From a bacterium (GTDB lineage Bacteria; Actinomycetota; Acidimicrobiia; Acidimicrobiales; Bin134), in contig JAPOTT010000026.1 in NCBI GenBank assembly GCA_026709025.1, forward strand, positions 7,419 to 67,002: a stretch of DNA of 59,584 nt, given 5' to 3'. The position numbers were made by a program, and so were the translations under genes. The notes beneath the pieces were generated by a model. It ran no database searches. It saw only the letters and a program-made list of their open reading frames with translations, and was not told where the DNA came from. Shown in pieces: positions 7,816-17,520 of the stretch (position 1 is its first letter; every line of letters begins with the position of its first letter).

Positions 7816-8838
7816 ATGACAAAGCTATGGAAACTGTTTGCGGTGCTCTTAGCGTTTACGCTCGTAGCCGCAGCATGCGGCAACGACGACGACACCAGCG
7901 AGCAAGCACCCACCGAAGCCGCAACGCAAGCGCCACAGGCTACCGAGGTGGTACAAGTAGACCCAACTCAGGGCTGCGACAATACCTACCACGTAATCAC
8001 CCACGGCGACTCTGGCACCTTCTGGTCTGTGGTTGAGGTAGCCGTGCGTGACGCTGCTGCGGACATCGGCTGTGAAGTGGTTTACTTTGGAGCCAACAAT
8101 GATGCTCTGAGGCAATCCCAAGAGATTGAGGCTGCCATAGCCGCTGGCTCTTCTGGTATCGCCATCTCTTTGGCCGATCCTTCTGGTGTGCAGTCGGCAG
8201 CTGAAGCTGTAGTGGCAGCAGGCATCCCGCTCTACACATTGAACTCTGGCGTGGACAACTACAAAGGTCTCGGCGCAACCACCCACATCGGACAAACTGA
8301 AACGGTTGCTGGTAACGGCGCGGGTGAGCGTTTTAACGATCTAGGTGCCACTCACGTGCTGTGCGCTCGCCAAGAGCAAACCAACGTTGGTCTAGAAGAG
8401 CGCTGCAATGGCCTAGCAGAAACCTTTAACGGCGAGGTTACCTCGGAGTTTGTGGGTCTAGATGCCAACCCCGATGAGCAGCAAAACACCATTGCAGCCA
8501 TCCTTCAAGGCGACGACAGCATCGACGGCGTGCTCGGCGTAGGCCCGAACCTACCCCTGCGTGCTCTTGCTGCTGGCGAACAAGCCGGTAGAGACCTCAT
8601 CATCGGCGGCTTCGACCTTTCTAGCGACCTCATCAACGAAATTGAGGCTGGCAACGTGGCCTTCACCGTTGATCAGCAACAATACCTCCAGGGCTATCTG
8701 CCAGTGATCTTGATGCACCTGCAAGCCACCAACCTGAACACTGCGGGCGGCGGTCTGCCCATTCTCACCGGCCCAGGCTTTGTGGATACCGCTAACGCTG
8801 CAGAGGTGAAGGCGCTGGTATCTGCGGGAACCCGCTAA
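7816..8838 (+). CDS. sugar (probably inositol) ABC transporter substrate-binding lipoprotein
   Basis: 340 residues with a lipoprotein signal: TKLWKLFAVL and a hydrophobic stretch ending in the lipobox LVAAACG, followed by an acidic, Thr/Gln/Pro-rich tether. The mature part is a type I periplasmic binding fold of the ribose/rhizopine family: GDSGTFWSVVEVAVRDAA, then NNDALRQSQEIEAAIAAGS, then TVDQQQYLQGYLPVILM near the C-terminus. It would capture a sugar or polyol outside the membrane and hand it to the permease at 9021. A good ribosome-binding site (AGAGAGGGG) precedes the ATG. Placement between iolE and iolC makes myo-inositol the likely ligand; this is inferred from context. A hairpin 70 bases downstream may keep its expression above that of the permease. 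Confidence 0.85.
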   Translation: MTKLWKLFAVLLAFTLVAAACGNDDDTSEQAPTEAATQAPQATEVVQVDPTQGCDNTYHVITHGDSGTFWSVVEVAVRDAAADIGCEVVYFGANNDALRQSQEIEAAIAAGSSGIAISLADPSGVQSAAEAVVAAGIPLYTLNSGVDNYKGLGATTHIGQTETVAGNGAGERFNDLGATHVLCARQEQTNVGLEERCNGLAETFNGEVTSEFVGLDANPDEQQNTIAAILQGDDSIDGVLGVGPNLPLRALAAGEQAGRDLIIGGFDLSSDLINEIEAGNVAFTVDQQQYLQGYLPVILMHLQATNLNTAGGGLPILTGPGFVDTANAAEVKALVSAGTR

Positions 8839-8906
8839 CGCCAATAGCTACGGTAAAACCAATAGCTAACTGAACTGCGACAACGAAAGCGTCGCACACC
8901 AACAAA

Positions 8907-8946
8907 GGGGCGCTGTCTGGGGAATCCGGGCAGCGCTCCTTTGCTT
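8907..8946 (+). terminator. intra-operon hairpin terminator/attenuator
   Basis: GGGGCGCTGTC (8907-8917) pairs with GGCAGCGCTCC (8929-8939) with two G-T pairs, followed by TTTGCTTTC. Lying between the binding-protein gene and its permease, it probably lets the binding protein be made in excess, as is usual for such operons. Confidence 0.6.
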
Positions 8947-9020
8947 TCGCATATAGTGTGCAAAACTTTGTAATTCCGTAAACCGGGTTCATCGCCCAGG
9001 TAGAGAGGGGGGAGATTCTC

Positions 9021-11285
9021 ATGACCGAAGCGACCACTGTGGCGACACCCACAGACAGTTCGTCTTCAGGTACAGACGCAGGTGAGGACGAACGACTCGC
9101 TCATCTCGGGCCTGTTAGACAGCTTCTAACCAGACCAGAAATTGGAGCGCTAATCGGTGCCGTAGGAGTATGGCTGTTGTTCTGGCTGGTGTCGGTACCA
9201 TTCGGCACGGTTGGTGGCACGGCTAACTACCTAGATGTGGCTGCCACCCTCGGTCTCATGGCAGTGCCAGTAGCGCTCTTGATGATCGGAGGCGAATTCG
9301 ACCTCTCCTCTGGCTCCATGACCGGAGCGACCGCAATTATCGTGGTGCTCTTAAGCAGCGATACCGAACTCTTGGGTGGAGCAGGGCTCAGCTTGCACCT
9401 TGCGGTACCCCTATCGCTGGCATTTGCACTGGCCATCGGCTGGTTTAACGGCACGCTTGTGGAGAAGACCTCACTGCCAAGCTTCATCGTCACGCTGGGC
9501 ACATTCTTTATCCTCATCGGAGCCAAACTGGGGTTCACCAAACTGTTCACCAACAAGGTGATCGCTGAAGGTCTCGACCGGTCGAGTGGATATGAGTTCT
9601 GGGACAACATCTTTGGTGCCACATGGATTCGCAACGGTCACGTTTGGGACAACCGTGATTGGGCCTGGAGCGGCATGCTCATCATTGGAGCTGTAGTGCT
9701 GATCTTAGCCACGATGGAGTTAGCCTATGCCCGTCGCGCCAAGCCCAATTTGACTGGATATTCTGTGGCGGCTGTAGGTGCTGCGCTCAGCACCTTCGGC
9801 TTCATCACGCTGCTACGGCAAGATAGCATCACCTCTAACTGGGTATTCGGAATCATCACCGCTATAGGCGTGCTCGTAGCGGTGGGCGGATGGTGCATGG
9901 CGCGCTACCAGCCAGCGCAGCTAACTAGCCTCAACGCAGCCGCAACAAACTCAGCAGCAACAGGCCAAAACAAACAGATGGTGCTGTGGCTGGTTGCTGG
10001 AGCCCTTGCGATTGTAGGTGCAATCTGCATTGCCATATATATGGACGCAGACAATGCCAACCGCTTAGACTTTCTCACCGGCACACCCGGTCGAGCCACA
10101 TTGGCTATCGGCATCGGCGCAACTGGAGTGCTGGCAGTTTTGGCAGCCTTAGGGCGTGTCAGCGTGGGGTATCCGGCCATCGGTGCTGCCATAGCCCTAA
10201 TCCCTGCAATTAGCTACATGATTACCATTCAAGGTGCCCGAGCCATCCTTTTCGGCATCTTGGCAGTTGCCGGGGTGGGCCTGCTCAGCCTTGCTGCCCG
10301 GCGTGGCGGATTAGCGGCCTTGTTCAATCTTTGCACCTCAGCAGCTATCGTAGGTCTCGCCTTCTTTATCCAAGCAGAAGCTGTTTCCCGCAAGCTGCGG
10401 GTGGAGTTGTTCACGGCGCTGCTGCTAATCGCCCTCATTTTGGCAGCATCAGCAATTACTCAGATGATTGCCGCCCGACGAACTTCAGCACCTCCCGCTC
10501 CCATGCATTCGCCACTAGCCCGACAAATCGGCGTGGGGCTTGGACTGGTGGGCGGGCTGATATCGCTCATCTTGGAACTAGCCGACGGTGACGGAATCCT
10601 CTACAGCATCATCATGTCGGCAGCCAAAGGTGGCATCGTGGTATTTGCTGTCTTTGCCATCACCACCCTCGGTCGCACCCTGTTCACCTCAGATGAAAGC
10701 GTGGGTAAATCGTTAGTGTTTGTTGGAATCGGATCGGTAATGCTAGGCATAGCTGCCAAGCTGCTGTTTATTACCAGCGACGAGCTGGCTAACACTAGAG
10801 CTGAGACGCGCTTTGGGGTTGGGGTGATGCTGTTTTTGGTTTTCGCAGTAGTTGCCGCATGGATACTGGCCCGCACCCAGTTTGGCAACTGGATATTTGC
10901 AGTGGGTGGCAACAAAGATGCCTCCCGCTCGGTGGGTGTGCCCGCAGCCCGTACTAAAACCACGCTGTTCATGCTGGTTTCGGTATCAGCGTGGGTTACT
11001 GGCATGGTGATTGCCTTCCGACTCAACTCAGTGCAGGCCGATGTGGGCGATGGCAACGAGTTCCGCTACATAATCGTGGCTGTTGTTGGCGGGTGCCTGC
11101 TAACCGGCGGCTACGGATCGGCCATTGGCGCGGCCATTAGCGCGGTGATCTGGGGCATGATCACCTCTGGCATCGGCTTTGCTACTTGGAACAGCGACTG
11201 GCGCTTTTTGGTGCTAGGGGCCTTGCTTTTGTTGGCCGTGCTGGTGAACAACTACGTGCGCTCTCAAGCAGAGAAGGTGCGATGA
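9021..11285 (+). CDS. ribose-type ABC transporter permease with a very large internal membrane insertion
   Basis: 754 residues, while RbsC-family permeases usually have 320-420. The first ~200 residues contain the family's N-terminal half (IGGEFDLSSGSMTGATAI, WFNGTLVEKTSLPSFIVTLG). The last ~165 contain the C-terminal half, including ILARTQFGNWIFAVGGNKDA (the cytoplasmic loop that contacts the ATPase) and FRYIIVAVVGGCLLTGGYGS. In between lie about 380 extra residues with many hydrophobic segments, for example WSGMLIIGAVVLILATMELA and AAIALIPAISYMITIQG, separated by short Arg-rich loops. The frame is open throughout with uniform codon use, so this is a real insertion, not an assembly error. 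Start: ATG with GAGAGGGGGGAG before it. It forms the importer with the genes at 7816 and 11356. The role of the inserted helices is unknown. Confidence 0.85.
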   Translation: MTEATTVATPTDSSSSGTDAGEDERLAHLGPVRQLLTRPEIGALIGAVGVWLLFWLVSVPFGTVGGTANYLDVAATLGLMAVPVALLMIGGEFDLSSGSMTGATAIIVVLLSSDTELLGGAGLSLHLAVPLSLAFALAIGWFNGTLVEKTSLPSFIVTLGTFFILIGAKLGFTKLFTNKVIAEGLDRSSGYEFWDNIFGATWIRNGHVWDNRDWAWSGMLIIGAVVLILATMELAYARRAKPNLTGYSVAAVGAALSTFGFITLLRQDSITSNWVFGIITAIGVLVAVGGWCMARYQPAQLTSLNAAATNSAATGQNKQMVLWLVAGALAIVGAICIAIYMDADNANRLDFLTGTPGRATLAIGIGATGVLAVLAALGRVSVGYPAIGAAIALIPAISYMITIQGARAILFGILAVAGVGLLSLAARRGGLAALFNLCTSAAIVGLAFFIQAEAVSRKLRVELFTALLLIALILAASAITQMIAARRTSAPPAPMHSPLARQIGVGLGLVGGLISLILELADGDGILYSIIMSAAKGGIVVFAVFAITTLGRTLFTSDESVGKSLVFVGIGSVMLGIAAKLLFITSDELANTRAETRFGVGVMLFLVFAVVAAWILARTQFGNWIFAVGGNKDASRSVGVPAARTKTTLFMLVSVSAWVTGMVIAFRLNSVQADVGDGNEFRYIIVAVVGGCLLTGGYGSAIGAAISAVIWGMITSGIGFATWNSDWRFLVLGALLLLAVLVNNYVRSQAEKVR

Positions 11286-11355
11286 CCTTCGCTGCACCTA
11301 CATCTCTGGCTCAAGCAGTTCTTCAACCTGCCACAACCCTTAAGGAGGTTTGCTA

Positions 11356-12135
11356 ATGGCTGAGTTCCTCGAACTCCACAACATCTCCAAGTTTTACGGC
11401 AACATAATCGCCCTTACCGGCGTGACCACCTCGGTAAATCCTGGCGAGGTTACCTGTGTGCTCGGCGATAACGGCGCGGGCAAATCCACATTCATTAAGA
11501 TCTTGGCCGGTGTGCATCAACACGATGAGGGCAAGTTCTTGATAGAAGGCGAAGAGGTACGGTTTGGCTCACCACGCGAGGCGCTGGCTCGGGGCATCGC
11601 TACGGTTTATCAGGATTTGGCTATGGTGCCGCTCATGTCGGTTTGGCGAAACTTCTTTTTGGGAGCAGAGCCCAAAACAGGCTTTTGGCCTTTCCGTCAG
11701 ATAAACATTGAGGGTGCTAAACGCATCGCCAAAGAGGAAATGCGTAAGATGGGCATCGACATCCGTGATGTGGAACAGCCTGTGGGTACCCTCTCTGGGG
11801 GCGAACGGCAATCTGTGGCCATTGCCCGTGCTAGCTACTTTGGGGCCCGTGTGTTGATCCTAGATGAACCCACCTCGGCGCTAGGTGTGAAGCAGTCGGG
11901 CGTTGTGCTGCGGCGCATAATTGAGGCCCGAGACCAAGGATTAGCCGTGATCTTCATCACCCACAACCCCAACCACGCTTATCCGGTGGGCGACCGCTTT
12001 GTGATCCTCAACCGTGGACAATCCATGGGCAACTGGGCCAAACAAGACCTCTCGCAAGCTGAACTTACCCGGCTCATGGCTGGTGGTGCAGAACTTGAGG
12101 CTCTCCAACACGAGTTGGCCCAAGCAGGTGCTTAA
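11356..12135 (+). CDS. sugar ABC transporter ATP-binding protein, single domain
   Basis: 259 residues. Walker [17 protein letters not shown], signature [14 protein letters not shown] and Walker [13 protein letters not shown] are all intact, and the H-loop follows in [12 protein letters not shown]. It is a single-cassette ATPase, unlike the two-cassette RbsA, so it must work as a homodimer with the permease at 9021. I chose the ATG at 11356 because AAGGAGG lies 7 bases upstream; a TTG two codons earlier is less likely. It powers uptake of the presumed inositol ligand. Confidence 0.85.
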   Translation: MAEFLELHNISKFYGNIIALTGVTTSVNPGEVTCVLGDNGAGKSTFIKILAGVHQHDEGKFLIEGEEVRFGSPREALARGIATVYQDLAMVPLMSVWRNFFLGAEPKTGFWPFRQINIEGAKRIAKEEMRKMGIDIRDVEQPVGTLSGGERQSVAIARASYFGARVLILDEPTSALGVKQSGVVLRRIIEARDQGLAVIFITHNPNHAYPVGDRFVILNRGQSMGNWAKQDLSQAELTRLMAGGAELEALQHELAQAGA

Positions 12136-12211
12136 CGTTGCTAAGCCCCAGACACACCACCAACAAGCACTCAGCTGCTTGATGCCACCAAACAGCAGAC
12201 AGATCAAATAA

Positions 12212-13183
12212 TTGCTTGACCAACCAGAGGTGCTCACCATCGGGCGGGTTAGTGTGGATCTTTACCCGCAGCAAAGCGGGGTACCGCTCAGCCAAGTGCA
12301 AACCTTCGCTAAATCCATAGGGGGATCTCCCACCAACGTGGCCGTAGCCTGCGCCCGCTTGGGCCGCCGAGCCGCCGTGGTAACCCGTGTAGGCAACGAC
12401 GGCTTTGGGGAGTACATACGCGAAGCACTGGCCAAACAGTTCGGGGTGGAGAACCGCTATGTATCCACCGATCCCCAACTACGCACAGCCCTAGCCTTTT
12501 GTGCCCTCAATCCTCCCACAGATCCGCCGCTTTTGTTCTACCGCGAGCCCCGCGGCCCAGAGATGAACCTTCGGCCCGAAAACGTCCCCGAAATCGCCTC
12601 CACAGTGCCCGTGCTATGGACAGCGGGTTCGCGTTTCGCCCAAGAACCATCTCGTTCCACCGTGCTCAGCGTGCTGCAAAAACGCAACCGACAGCCCCAC
12701 ACAGTGCTGGATTTAGACTACCGACCCAGCTTTTGGGATTCGGCTAACCAAGCCAGCGCCCATATCGGCCAGGCTCTGCAGTTTGCTACCGTGGCTGTGG
12801 GCAACCGCACCGAGTGCGAGATCGCCGTTGGCACCGCCAACCCCCATAGCGCCGCCGACCGCTTGCTAGAACGGGGAGTATCGCTAGCCATCGTGAAACA
12901 GGGGGCCGATGGGGTGCTTGTGGCTACCCCGCAAAACCGCACCGAGGTGCCCGCAATGCCGGTGGAGGTGGTGTGCGGTTTGGGCGCTGGTGATGCCTTC
13001 GGAGGTGCATTGGCCGACGGGCTGTTGGCTGGCCTTGACCCGGTAGAAATTGTTACCCGTGCCAACGCCGCTGGAGCTATTGTGGCCGGTCGTTTGGCCT
13101 GTGCAGATGCCATGCCCACCCCTGAAGAGATAAACAAGATGTTGCACCAAAACCAGATCAACCAAGCTGAGCCTCATGGCTAA
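12212..13183 (+). CDS. iolC: 5-dehydro-2-deoxygluconokinase (IolC, PfkB family)
   Basis: 323 residues of the ribokinase/PfkB family. N-terminal motifs VLTIGRVSVDLYPQQSG and GGSPTNVAVACARLGRRAAV match IolC closely. The C-terminal GLGAGDAFGGALADGLL holds the anion hole and catalytic Asp. IolC phosphorylates 5-dehydro-2-deoxy-D-gluconate to the 6-phosphate, the substrate of the pathway aldolase. The start is probably TTG at 12212; a GTG at 12230 would be close to the first strand. It overlaps the next gene by 8 bases, so the two are translationally coupled. Confidence 0.87.
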   Translation: MLDQPEVLTIGRVSVDLYPQQSGVPLSQVQTFAKSIGGSPTNVAVACARLGRRAAVVTRVGNDGFGEYIREALAKQFGVENRYVSTDPQLRTALAFCALNPPTDPPLLFYREPRGPEMNLRPENVPEIASTVPVLWTAGSRFAQEPSRSTVLSVLQKRNRQPHTVLDLDYRPSFWDSANQASAHIGQALQFATVAVGNRTECEIAVGTANPHSAADRLLERGVSLAIVKQGADGVLVATPQNRTEVPAMPVEVVCGLGAGDAFGGALADGLLAGLDPVEIVTRANAAGAIVAGRLACADAMPTPEEINKMLHQNQINQAEPHG

Positions 13184-14369
13184 CCCGCGGCGTATAGGGC
13201 TAGGCGTAGTGGGCTTTGGGTGGATGGGGCAAGCCCATGCCCGCTCTTGTTTGCGATTACCCACGTTGTTCGACAACCGGGCTTACCATCCTGAGCTGGT
13301 GATATGTGCCGACAACATTGCGGCCCGGCGAAACATCGCCCAAAACAACTTCGGCTTTCAACAGACCACCGAGGATTGGCAAAGAGCCATAGAGCACCCT
13401 GATGTAGACGTTGTGTTCGTCTGTGCTCCCAACATGTTGCACGAGGCTTTAACCACCGCAGCTGCTGCGGCTGACAAACATCTGTTCTGTGAAAAACCAG
13501 TGGGTGGAACCCCCAACCAAACCGCCCGTATCGCCCATGCTTGCCGCCAAGCCAAAATCATCACCGGGGTAGGCTACAACTATCGCTTCGCCCCACTAGT
13601 GCTACATGCCCAAGAACTGATCGCTGCTGGCGATCTAGGCCAGATCACCAACTATCGGGGGCGTTTCTTTTCCATGTACGGGGCCGATCCGATGGGTCTT
13701 TTGTCTTGGCGCTTTTTGCTCGAACAAGGTGGACACGGTGCTACAACAGACATCTTGAGCCACACGCTAGATCTAGCTTTAATGCTCAACGGCCCCATCA
13801 CCAAAGTTGTGGGCATCGGCAAAACTTTCATAACCGAACGCCCGCTGCCAGCACAAGCAGGCACTCACTACGACCGTGGTCAACAGGGTGATCCCACCGG
13901 CAAGGTAACCAACGAAGACTACTTCGCCGCCCTAGCTGTGTTCGCCAACGGCAGCCACGGCACCTTTGAAGCCAGCCGCACCCTTATGGGCCCACAAAGC
14001 CAGATGGCCTTCGACATCTACGGCACCCAAGGCGCGCTGAGCTGGAATCACGAGGATTTGAACAAGCTGCAGGTGTTCCAAAGCACTAACCCACAAAAGG
14101 GCTACACCACGGTGCGGGCCAGCGAACGCCACCCCTACCACGGTGCCTTTGTGCCCGGCGATGCCAACTCCATCGGCTTTGAAGATATGGTGGCCATCCA
14201 AGACCACGAGTTCCTAACCGCAGTGGCCGAAAACCGCCCCCACAGCGCTGGCATAGATCAGGCGCTGGCCTGTGTGAGCGTGCAAGCAGCCATGCTAAAA
14301 AGTTGGGAAACGGGTGCCTGGGAGCCTGTGATACCACTAGAGCCTGTGACATCGCGAGGCTCACAGTGA
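13176..14369 (+). CDS. Gfo/Idh/MocA oxidoreductase, probable inositol (scyllo- or chiro-) dehydrogenase
   Basis: 397 residues with an N-terminal Rossmann fold (GLGVVGFGWMGQAHARS, GxGxxG type), the EKP motif as HLFCEKPVGG, and the C-terminal substrate domain (GHGATTDILSHTLDLALML, giving the Asp/His pair of this family). It oxidises a polyol or sugar ring hydroxyl with NAD(P). A second, better IolG candidate lies at 16502, so this one may handle another inositol isomer or the keto-inositol; that is inference. An insertion of unusual length in the C-terminal half (ITERPLPAQAGTHYDRGQQG) is typical of the longer MocA subgroup. It overlaps iolC by 8 bases. Confidence 0.8.
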   Translation: MANPRRIGLGVVGFGWMGQAHARSCLRLPTLFDNRAYHPELVICADNIAARRNIAQNNFGFQQTTEDWQRAIEHPDVDVVFVCAPNMLHEALTTAAAAADKHLFCEKPVGGTPNQTARIAHACRQAKIITGVGYNYRFAPLVLHAQELIAAGDLGQITNYRGRFFSMYGADPMGLLSWRFLLEQGGHGATTDILSHTLDLALMLNGPITKVVGIGKTFITERPLPAQAGTHYDRGQQGDPTGKVTNEDYFAALAVFANGSHGTFEASRTLMGPQSQMAFDIYGTQGALSWNHEDLNKLQVFQSTNPQKGYTTVRASERHPYHGAFVPGDANSIGFEDMVAIQDHEFLTAVAENRPHSAGIDQALACVSVQAAMLKSWETGAWEPVIPLEPVTSRGSQ

Positions 14370-14445
14370 GCATCACGAGACGCTCAGTTACTACCCGCAC
14401 AGGGACTGTGCATAGTGAGCAAAGACGCATGAAGGGGCTGTAGCC

Positions 14446-16428
14446 ATGGAAACCATCCGCCTAACAACCGCTGGGGCCATCGTGCGTTACTTGGCTGCAC
14501 AACGCATCCAAATCAACTCAGAAACGGTACCCCTGTTTGCGGGCGTTTTCGCCATATTTGGACACGGCAACGTCACCTGCTTAGGCCATGAACTAGAGCA
14601 AGCTGGCGAAGCGCTTCCCACTTGGCGGGGTCAAAACGAACAAGGCATGGCCTTGGCAGCAGTTGCCTACGCCAAAGCCAACCGCCGACAGCGCATCATG
14701 GCTGCTACCAGCTCTGTTGGCCCAGGAGCCACCAACATGGTCACCGCAGCCGCAGTGGCCATGGCCAACCGTATGCCGCTTCTGTTGTTGGCAGGCGACA
14801 CCTTCAACAGCCGCATCCCAGACCCGGTGCTGCAACAAGTAGAGCACTTCGGCAACCCTACCATTACCGTCAACGACGCATTTCGGCCTGTGGTGCGCTA
14901 CTGGGACAGGATCACCGCGCCCGAACAGGTTGTCTACTCACTGCCCAACGCCGTTGCCACGATGCTGGATCCTGCCGACTGCGGGCCAGCTTTCGTTGGC
15001 CTGCCCCAAGATACCCAGGCAAAAGCCTACGACTTCCCTACCCGCTTTTTTGCCGAAACAACACATGCAATCCGCCGCCCTAGACCCGATACTGCCGAGC
15101 TTGACCGGGCCGCAGCCGCGTTGGCTGGCGCTAAACGGCCCCTGATCGTGGCTGGCGGCGGGGTTCACTGGTCTTTAGCTGAAGATGACCTCAGAGCTTT
15201 TGTTGAGGCCCACAACATTCCCGTAGTGGAAACGGTAGCCGGGCGCACCTCACTAGTTGCTGGTCACCCGCTCAACTGTGGGCCCATTGGCGTAACCGGC
15301 TGCACCTCTGCCAACGCCATGGCTACCGCCTCCGATGTGGTGTTAGCAGTGGGCACGCGCCTCGGCGACTTTGTTACCGGTTCGTGGACAGTTTTCGGCG
15401 GTAGCGAGGCTACACAAATTGTTGGCCTTAATGTGGCTCGATTTGATGCCACCAAACACAGTTTGATGCCGCTAGTGGCCGATGCCCGTGAGGGCCTGCG
15501 CGAATTGAGCGCTGCGCTGGGCAGCTACCGCTCGCCTGTGCGATGGTCTGACCAAGCCGCATCCGAAACCGCCCGGTACCATGCCTACATCGACACGATC
15601 GCTGCTAGCACAAACACTGCTAGCACAAATACTGTTAGCACAAACACTGTAAGTGCCACTGTCGCTAACAAAAACACCTCAGCCATCTATGACACTTCTG
15701 AGAACCCCGAAGGCCTCAACCCCGAAGGCCTCAACCCCGAAGCCCTCGGAGAAGATATACCAACTTATGCACAAGTTATAGGTGTGGTGGATCGTGCCGC
15801 AGATGAATCCACCTACGTGCTAACCGCAGCCGGTGGGTTTCCCGGGGAGTTGGTGAACGGCTGGCGCGCCAAATCTGTCCATTCCTTTGACTGCGAGTAC
15901 GGCTACTCCTGCATGGGCTACGAGATTGCTGGCGGATGGGGAGCCAAGATGGCCCTACCCAACAACGAGGTTGTGGCGCTAGTGGGCGACGGCTCTTATC
16001 TGATGATGAACAGCGACCTTTACAGCTCGGTGCTCACCGGCCACAAGCTCATAGTAATAGTGTGCGACAACGGTGGCTATGCGGTAATAAATCGGCTTCA
16101 ACTGGCCCAAGGCGGGGTGCCATTCAACAACCTTCTGGCCGACTCACGCGTGCAGCAAGTAACACCGGTGGATTTCGCGGCCCACGCTGCATCCATGGGC
16201 TGTGCCACTGAAACGGTCACCTCCATAGCTGGGCTTGAGGCAGCCTTTAACCGTGCCCGCGCATCTAACCGCACCTATGTGATCACACTCAAAACGCATG
16301 CCGACCGGTGGACAACAGGGGGCTCTTTTTGGGAGGTGGGTGTTCCCGAAGTAAGCAACAGCGCAGCTGTGCAAGCTGCCAGAGCCAATATGGATGCTGC
16401 CAAGAACGCACAGCGCGTGGGCTGGTAA
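14446..16428 (+). CDS. iolD: 3D-(3,5/4)-trihydroxycyclohexane-1,2-dione hydrolase (IolD), TPP-dependent
   Basis: 660 residues in the thiamin-diphosphate enzyme fold. The N-terminal pyrimidine-binding domain has the catalytic Glu in WRGQNEQGMALAAVAYAK, followed by TSSVGPGATNMVTAA. The C-terminal domain has the TPP/Mg motif beginning GDGSYLMMN and ending CDNGG. IolD opens the ring of the dione to 5-deoxy-glucuronate. Between the central and C-terminal domains (about residues 385-440) there is a low-complexity insertion made of 15-base tandem repeats coding ASTNT and NPEGL. It lies in a normally short linker and leaves both catalytic domains intact. The family is usually 610-650 residues. The operon position between the two dehydrogenases is standard for inositol clusters. 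Confidence 0.9.
   Translation: METIRLTTAGAIVRYLAAQRIQINSETVPLFAGVFAIFGHGNVTCLGHELEQAGEALPTWRGQNEQGMALAAVAYAKANRRQRIMAATSSVGPGATNMVTAAAVAMANRMPLLLLAGDTFNSRIPDPVLQQVEHFGNPTITVNDAFRPVVRYWDRITAPEQVVYSLPNAVATMLDPADCGPAFVGLPQDTQAKAYDFPTRFFAETTHAIRRPRPDTAELDRAAAALAGAKRPLIVAGGGVHWSLAEDDLRAFVEAHNIPVVETVAGRTSLVAGHPLNCGPIGVTGCTSANAMATASDVVLAVGTRLGDFVTGSWTVFGGSEATQIVGLNVARFDATKHSLMPLVADAREGLRELSAALGSYRSPVRWSDQAASETARYHAYIDTIAASTNTASTNTVSTNTVSATVANKNTSAIYDTSENPEGLNPEGLNPEALGEDIPTYAQVIGVVDRAADESTYVLTAAGGFPGELVNGWRAKSVHSFDCEYGYSCMGYEIAGGWGAKMALPNNEVVALVGDGSYLMMNSDLYSSVLTGHKLIVIVCDNGGYAVINRLQLAQGGVPFNNLLADSRVQQVTPVDFAAHAASMGCATETVTSIAGLEAAFNRARASNRTYVITLKTHADRWTTGGSFWEVGVPEVSNSAAVQAARANMDAAKNAQRVGW
15604..15747 (+). 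repeat. two sets of 15-base in-frame tandem repeats inside iolD
   Basis: GCTAGCACAAACACT occurs three times with single changes at 15604, 15619 and 15634. AACCCCGAAGGCCTC occurs three times at 15703, 15718 and 15733. Both keep the frame and encode flexible linker. They look like replication-slippage products. Confidence 0.9.
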
Positions 16429-16501
16429 CGCTAAAGATGGTGCCGCAAATGATTCCCAGCAGACCAAACTCAGCGCCAAACTCAAAAGCCCAACACCTAC
16501 G

Positions 16502-17509
16502 ATGAGCCGGGTGCGTATGGGTGTGTTGGGCTGCGGGCGAATTGGTCGCATGCATGCCGAACTAATTGCCCGCCATGTACATAGCACTGAGTTGGTTACT
16601 GTCTACGATCTCATTGCAGACACAGCAGCCGCCGTAGCCAAAGAACTAGGTGTACGCCATGCATCGGTGCCTGAGGAAGTAATCACAGCGCCAGACATAG
16701 ATGCCGTGGCCATCTGTTCGCCCACCCACACCCATGTCGACCTACTGCTAAAAACCGCTGCAGCCCAAAAAGGTGCCTTCGTAGAAAAGCCATTGGCCCT
16801 GAACTTAGCCGAGGTCGATAAGGGAATTGCCGCTGCTGAAGCGGCGGGCATTCCAGTGCAAATAGGGTTCAACAGACGCTTCGACCCCAGCCACCGCTAT
16901 GTCCGTGATCAGGTGGCCAACAACGAAATTGGCGATGTGCATCTTGTGCGTATCTCCAGTCGCGACCCAACTCCGCCCCCGCTGATGCCCCTAGATGAGT
17001 CGGGTGGGATCTTTTGCGACATGACCATCCACGACTTCGACATGATCCGCTTCATCACCAACAGCGAGGTGACCGAGGTATATGCCACCGGTGCGGTGCG
17101 TATCGACAAGGCCATCGCCAAGGTAGGTGACTTAGACACCGCGGTCATCGTCTGCACCCATGAAAACGGTGTGATCAGCACCATCGACAACAGCCGCCAA
17201 GCGGTATACGGCTACGACCAACGGGTGGAGGCGTTTGGGTCGGCTGGTATGGCTGCATCCGAGAACCCGCTAAGCGCCACAGCAGTCACCCGAACCGCCC
17301 AAGGCAGCCAAGCACCCACCCTGCCTTATTTCTTCGTAGAGCGCTATATCCCGTCATATGTGGCCGGTTGGGAAGCATTTGCCAACATGATGGCTGGCGC
17401 ACCATCACCGGTCACCCTCGCCGATGGGCGAGCCCCGCTGGTTATCGGCTTGGCTGCATGGCGCTCAATACACGAGCAGCGCCCGGTACGAACCGAAGAG
17501 ATCGGCTAA
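16502..17509 (+). CDS. iolG: myo-inositol 2-dehydrogenase (IolG)
   Basis: 335 residues, Gfo/Idh/MocA family. The start MSRVRMGVLGCGRIGRMHAE places the NAD-binding GxGxxG at the N-terminus; the longer frame from 16394 lies inside iolD and is not needed. Further motifs are CSPTHTHVDL, AFVEKPLALN (catalytic Lys in EKP) and CDMTIHDFDMIRFI (the Asp-x3-His region). Length and motifs agree with IolG, which oxidises myo-inositol to 2-keto-myo-inositol, the entry step. It follows iolD by 73 bases and precedes iolB by 11. Confidence 0.88.
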   Translation: MSRVRMGVLGCGRIGRMHAELIARHVHSTELVTVYDLIADTAAAVAKELGVRHASVPEEVITAPDIDAVAICSPTHTHVDLLLKTAAAQKGAFVEKPLALNLAEVDKGIAAAEAAGIPVQIGFNRRFDPSHRYVRDQVANNEIGDVHLVRISSRDPTPPPLMPLDESGGIFCDMTIHDFDMIRFITNSEVTEVYATGAVRIDKAIAKVGDLDTAVIVCTHENGVISTIDNSRQAVYGYDQRVEAFGSAGMAASENPLSATAVTRTAQGSQAPTLPYFFVERYIPSYVAGWEAFANMMAGAPSPVTLADGRAPLVIGLAAWRSIHEQRPVRTEEIG

Positions 17510-17520
17510 GGAGGCTAACC

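Noticed and set aside
14370-14445. Small ORF between the Idh gene and iolD
   Set aside because: Too short and without ribosome-binding site or start; ordinary intergenic sequence with a CTCAC/GTGAG pair.
16394-16501. Extended N-terminus for iolG
   Set aside because: It overlaps iolD and precedes the conserved Rossmann start at MSRVRMGVLG; no family member has it.
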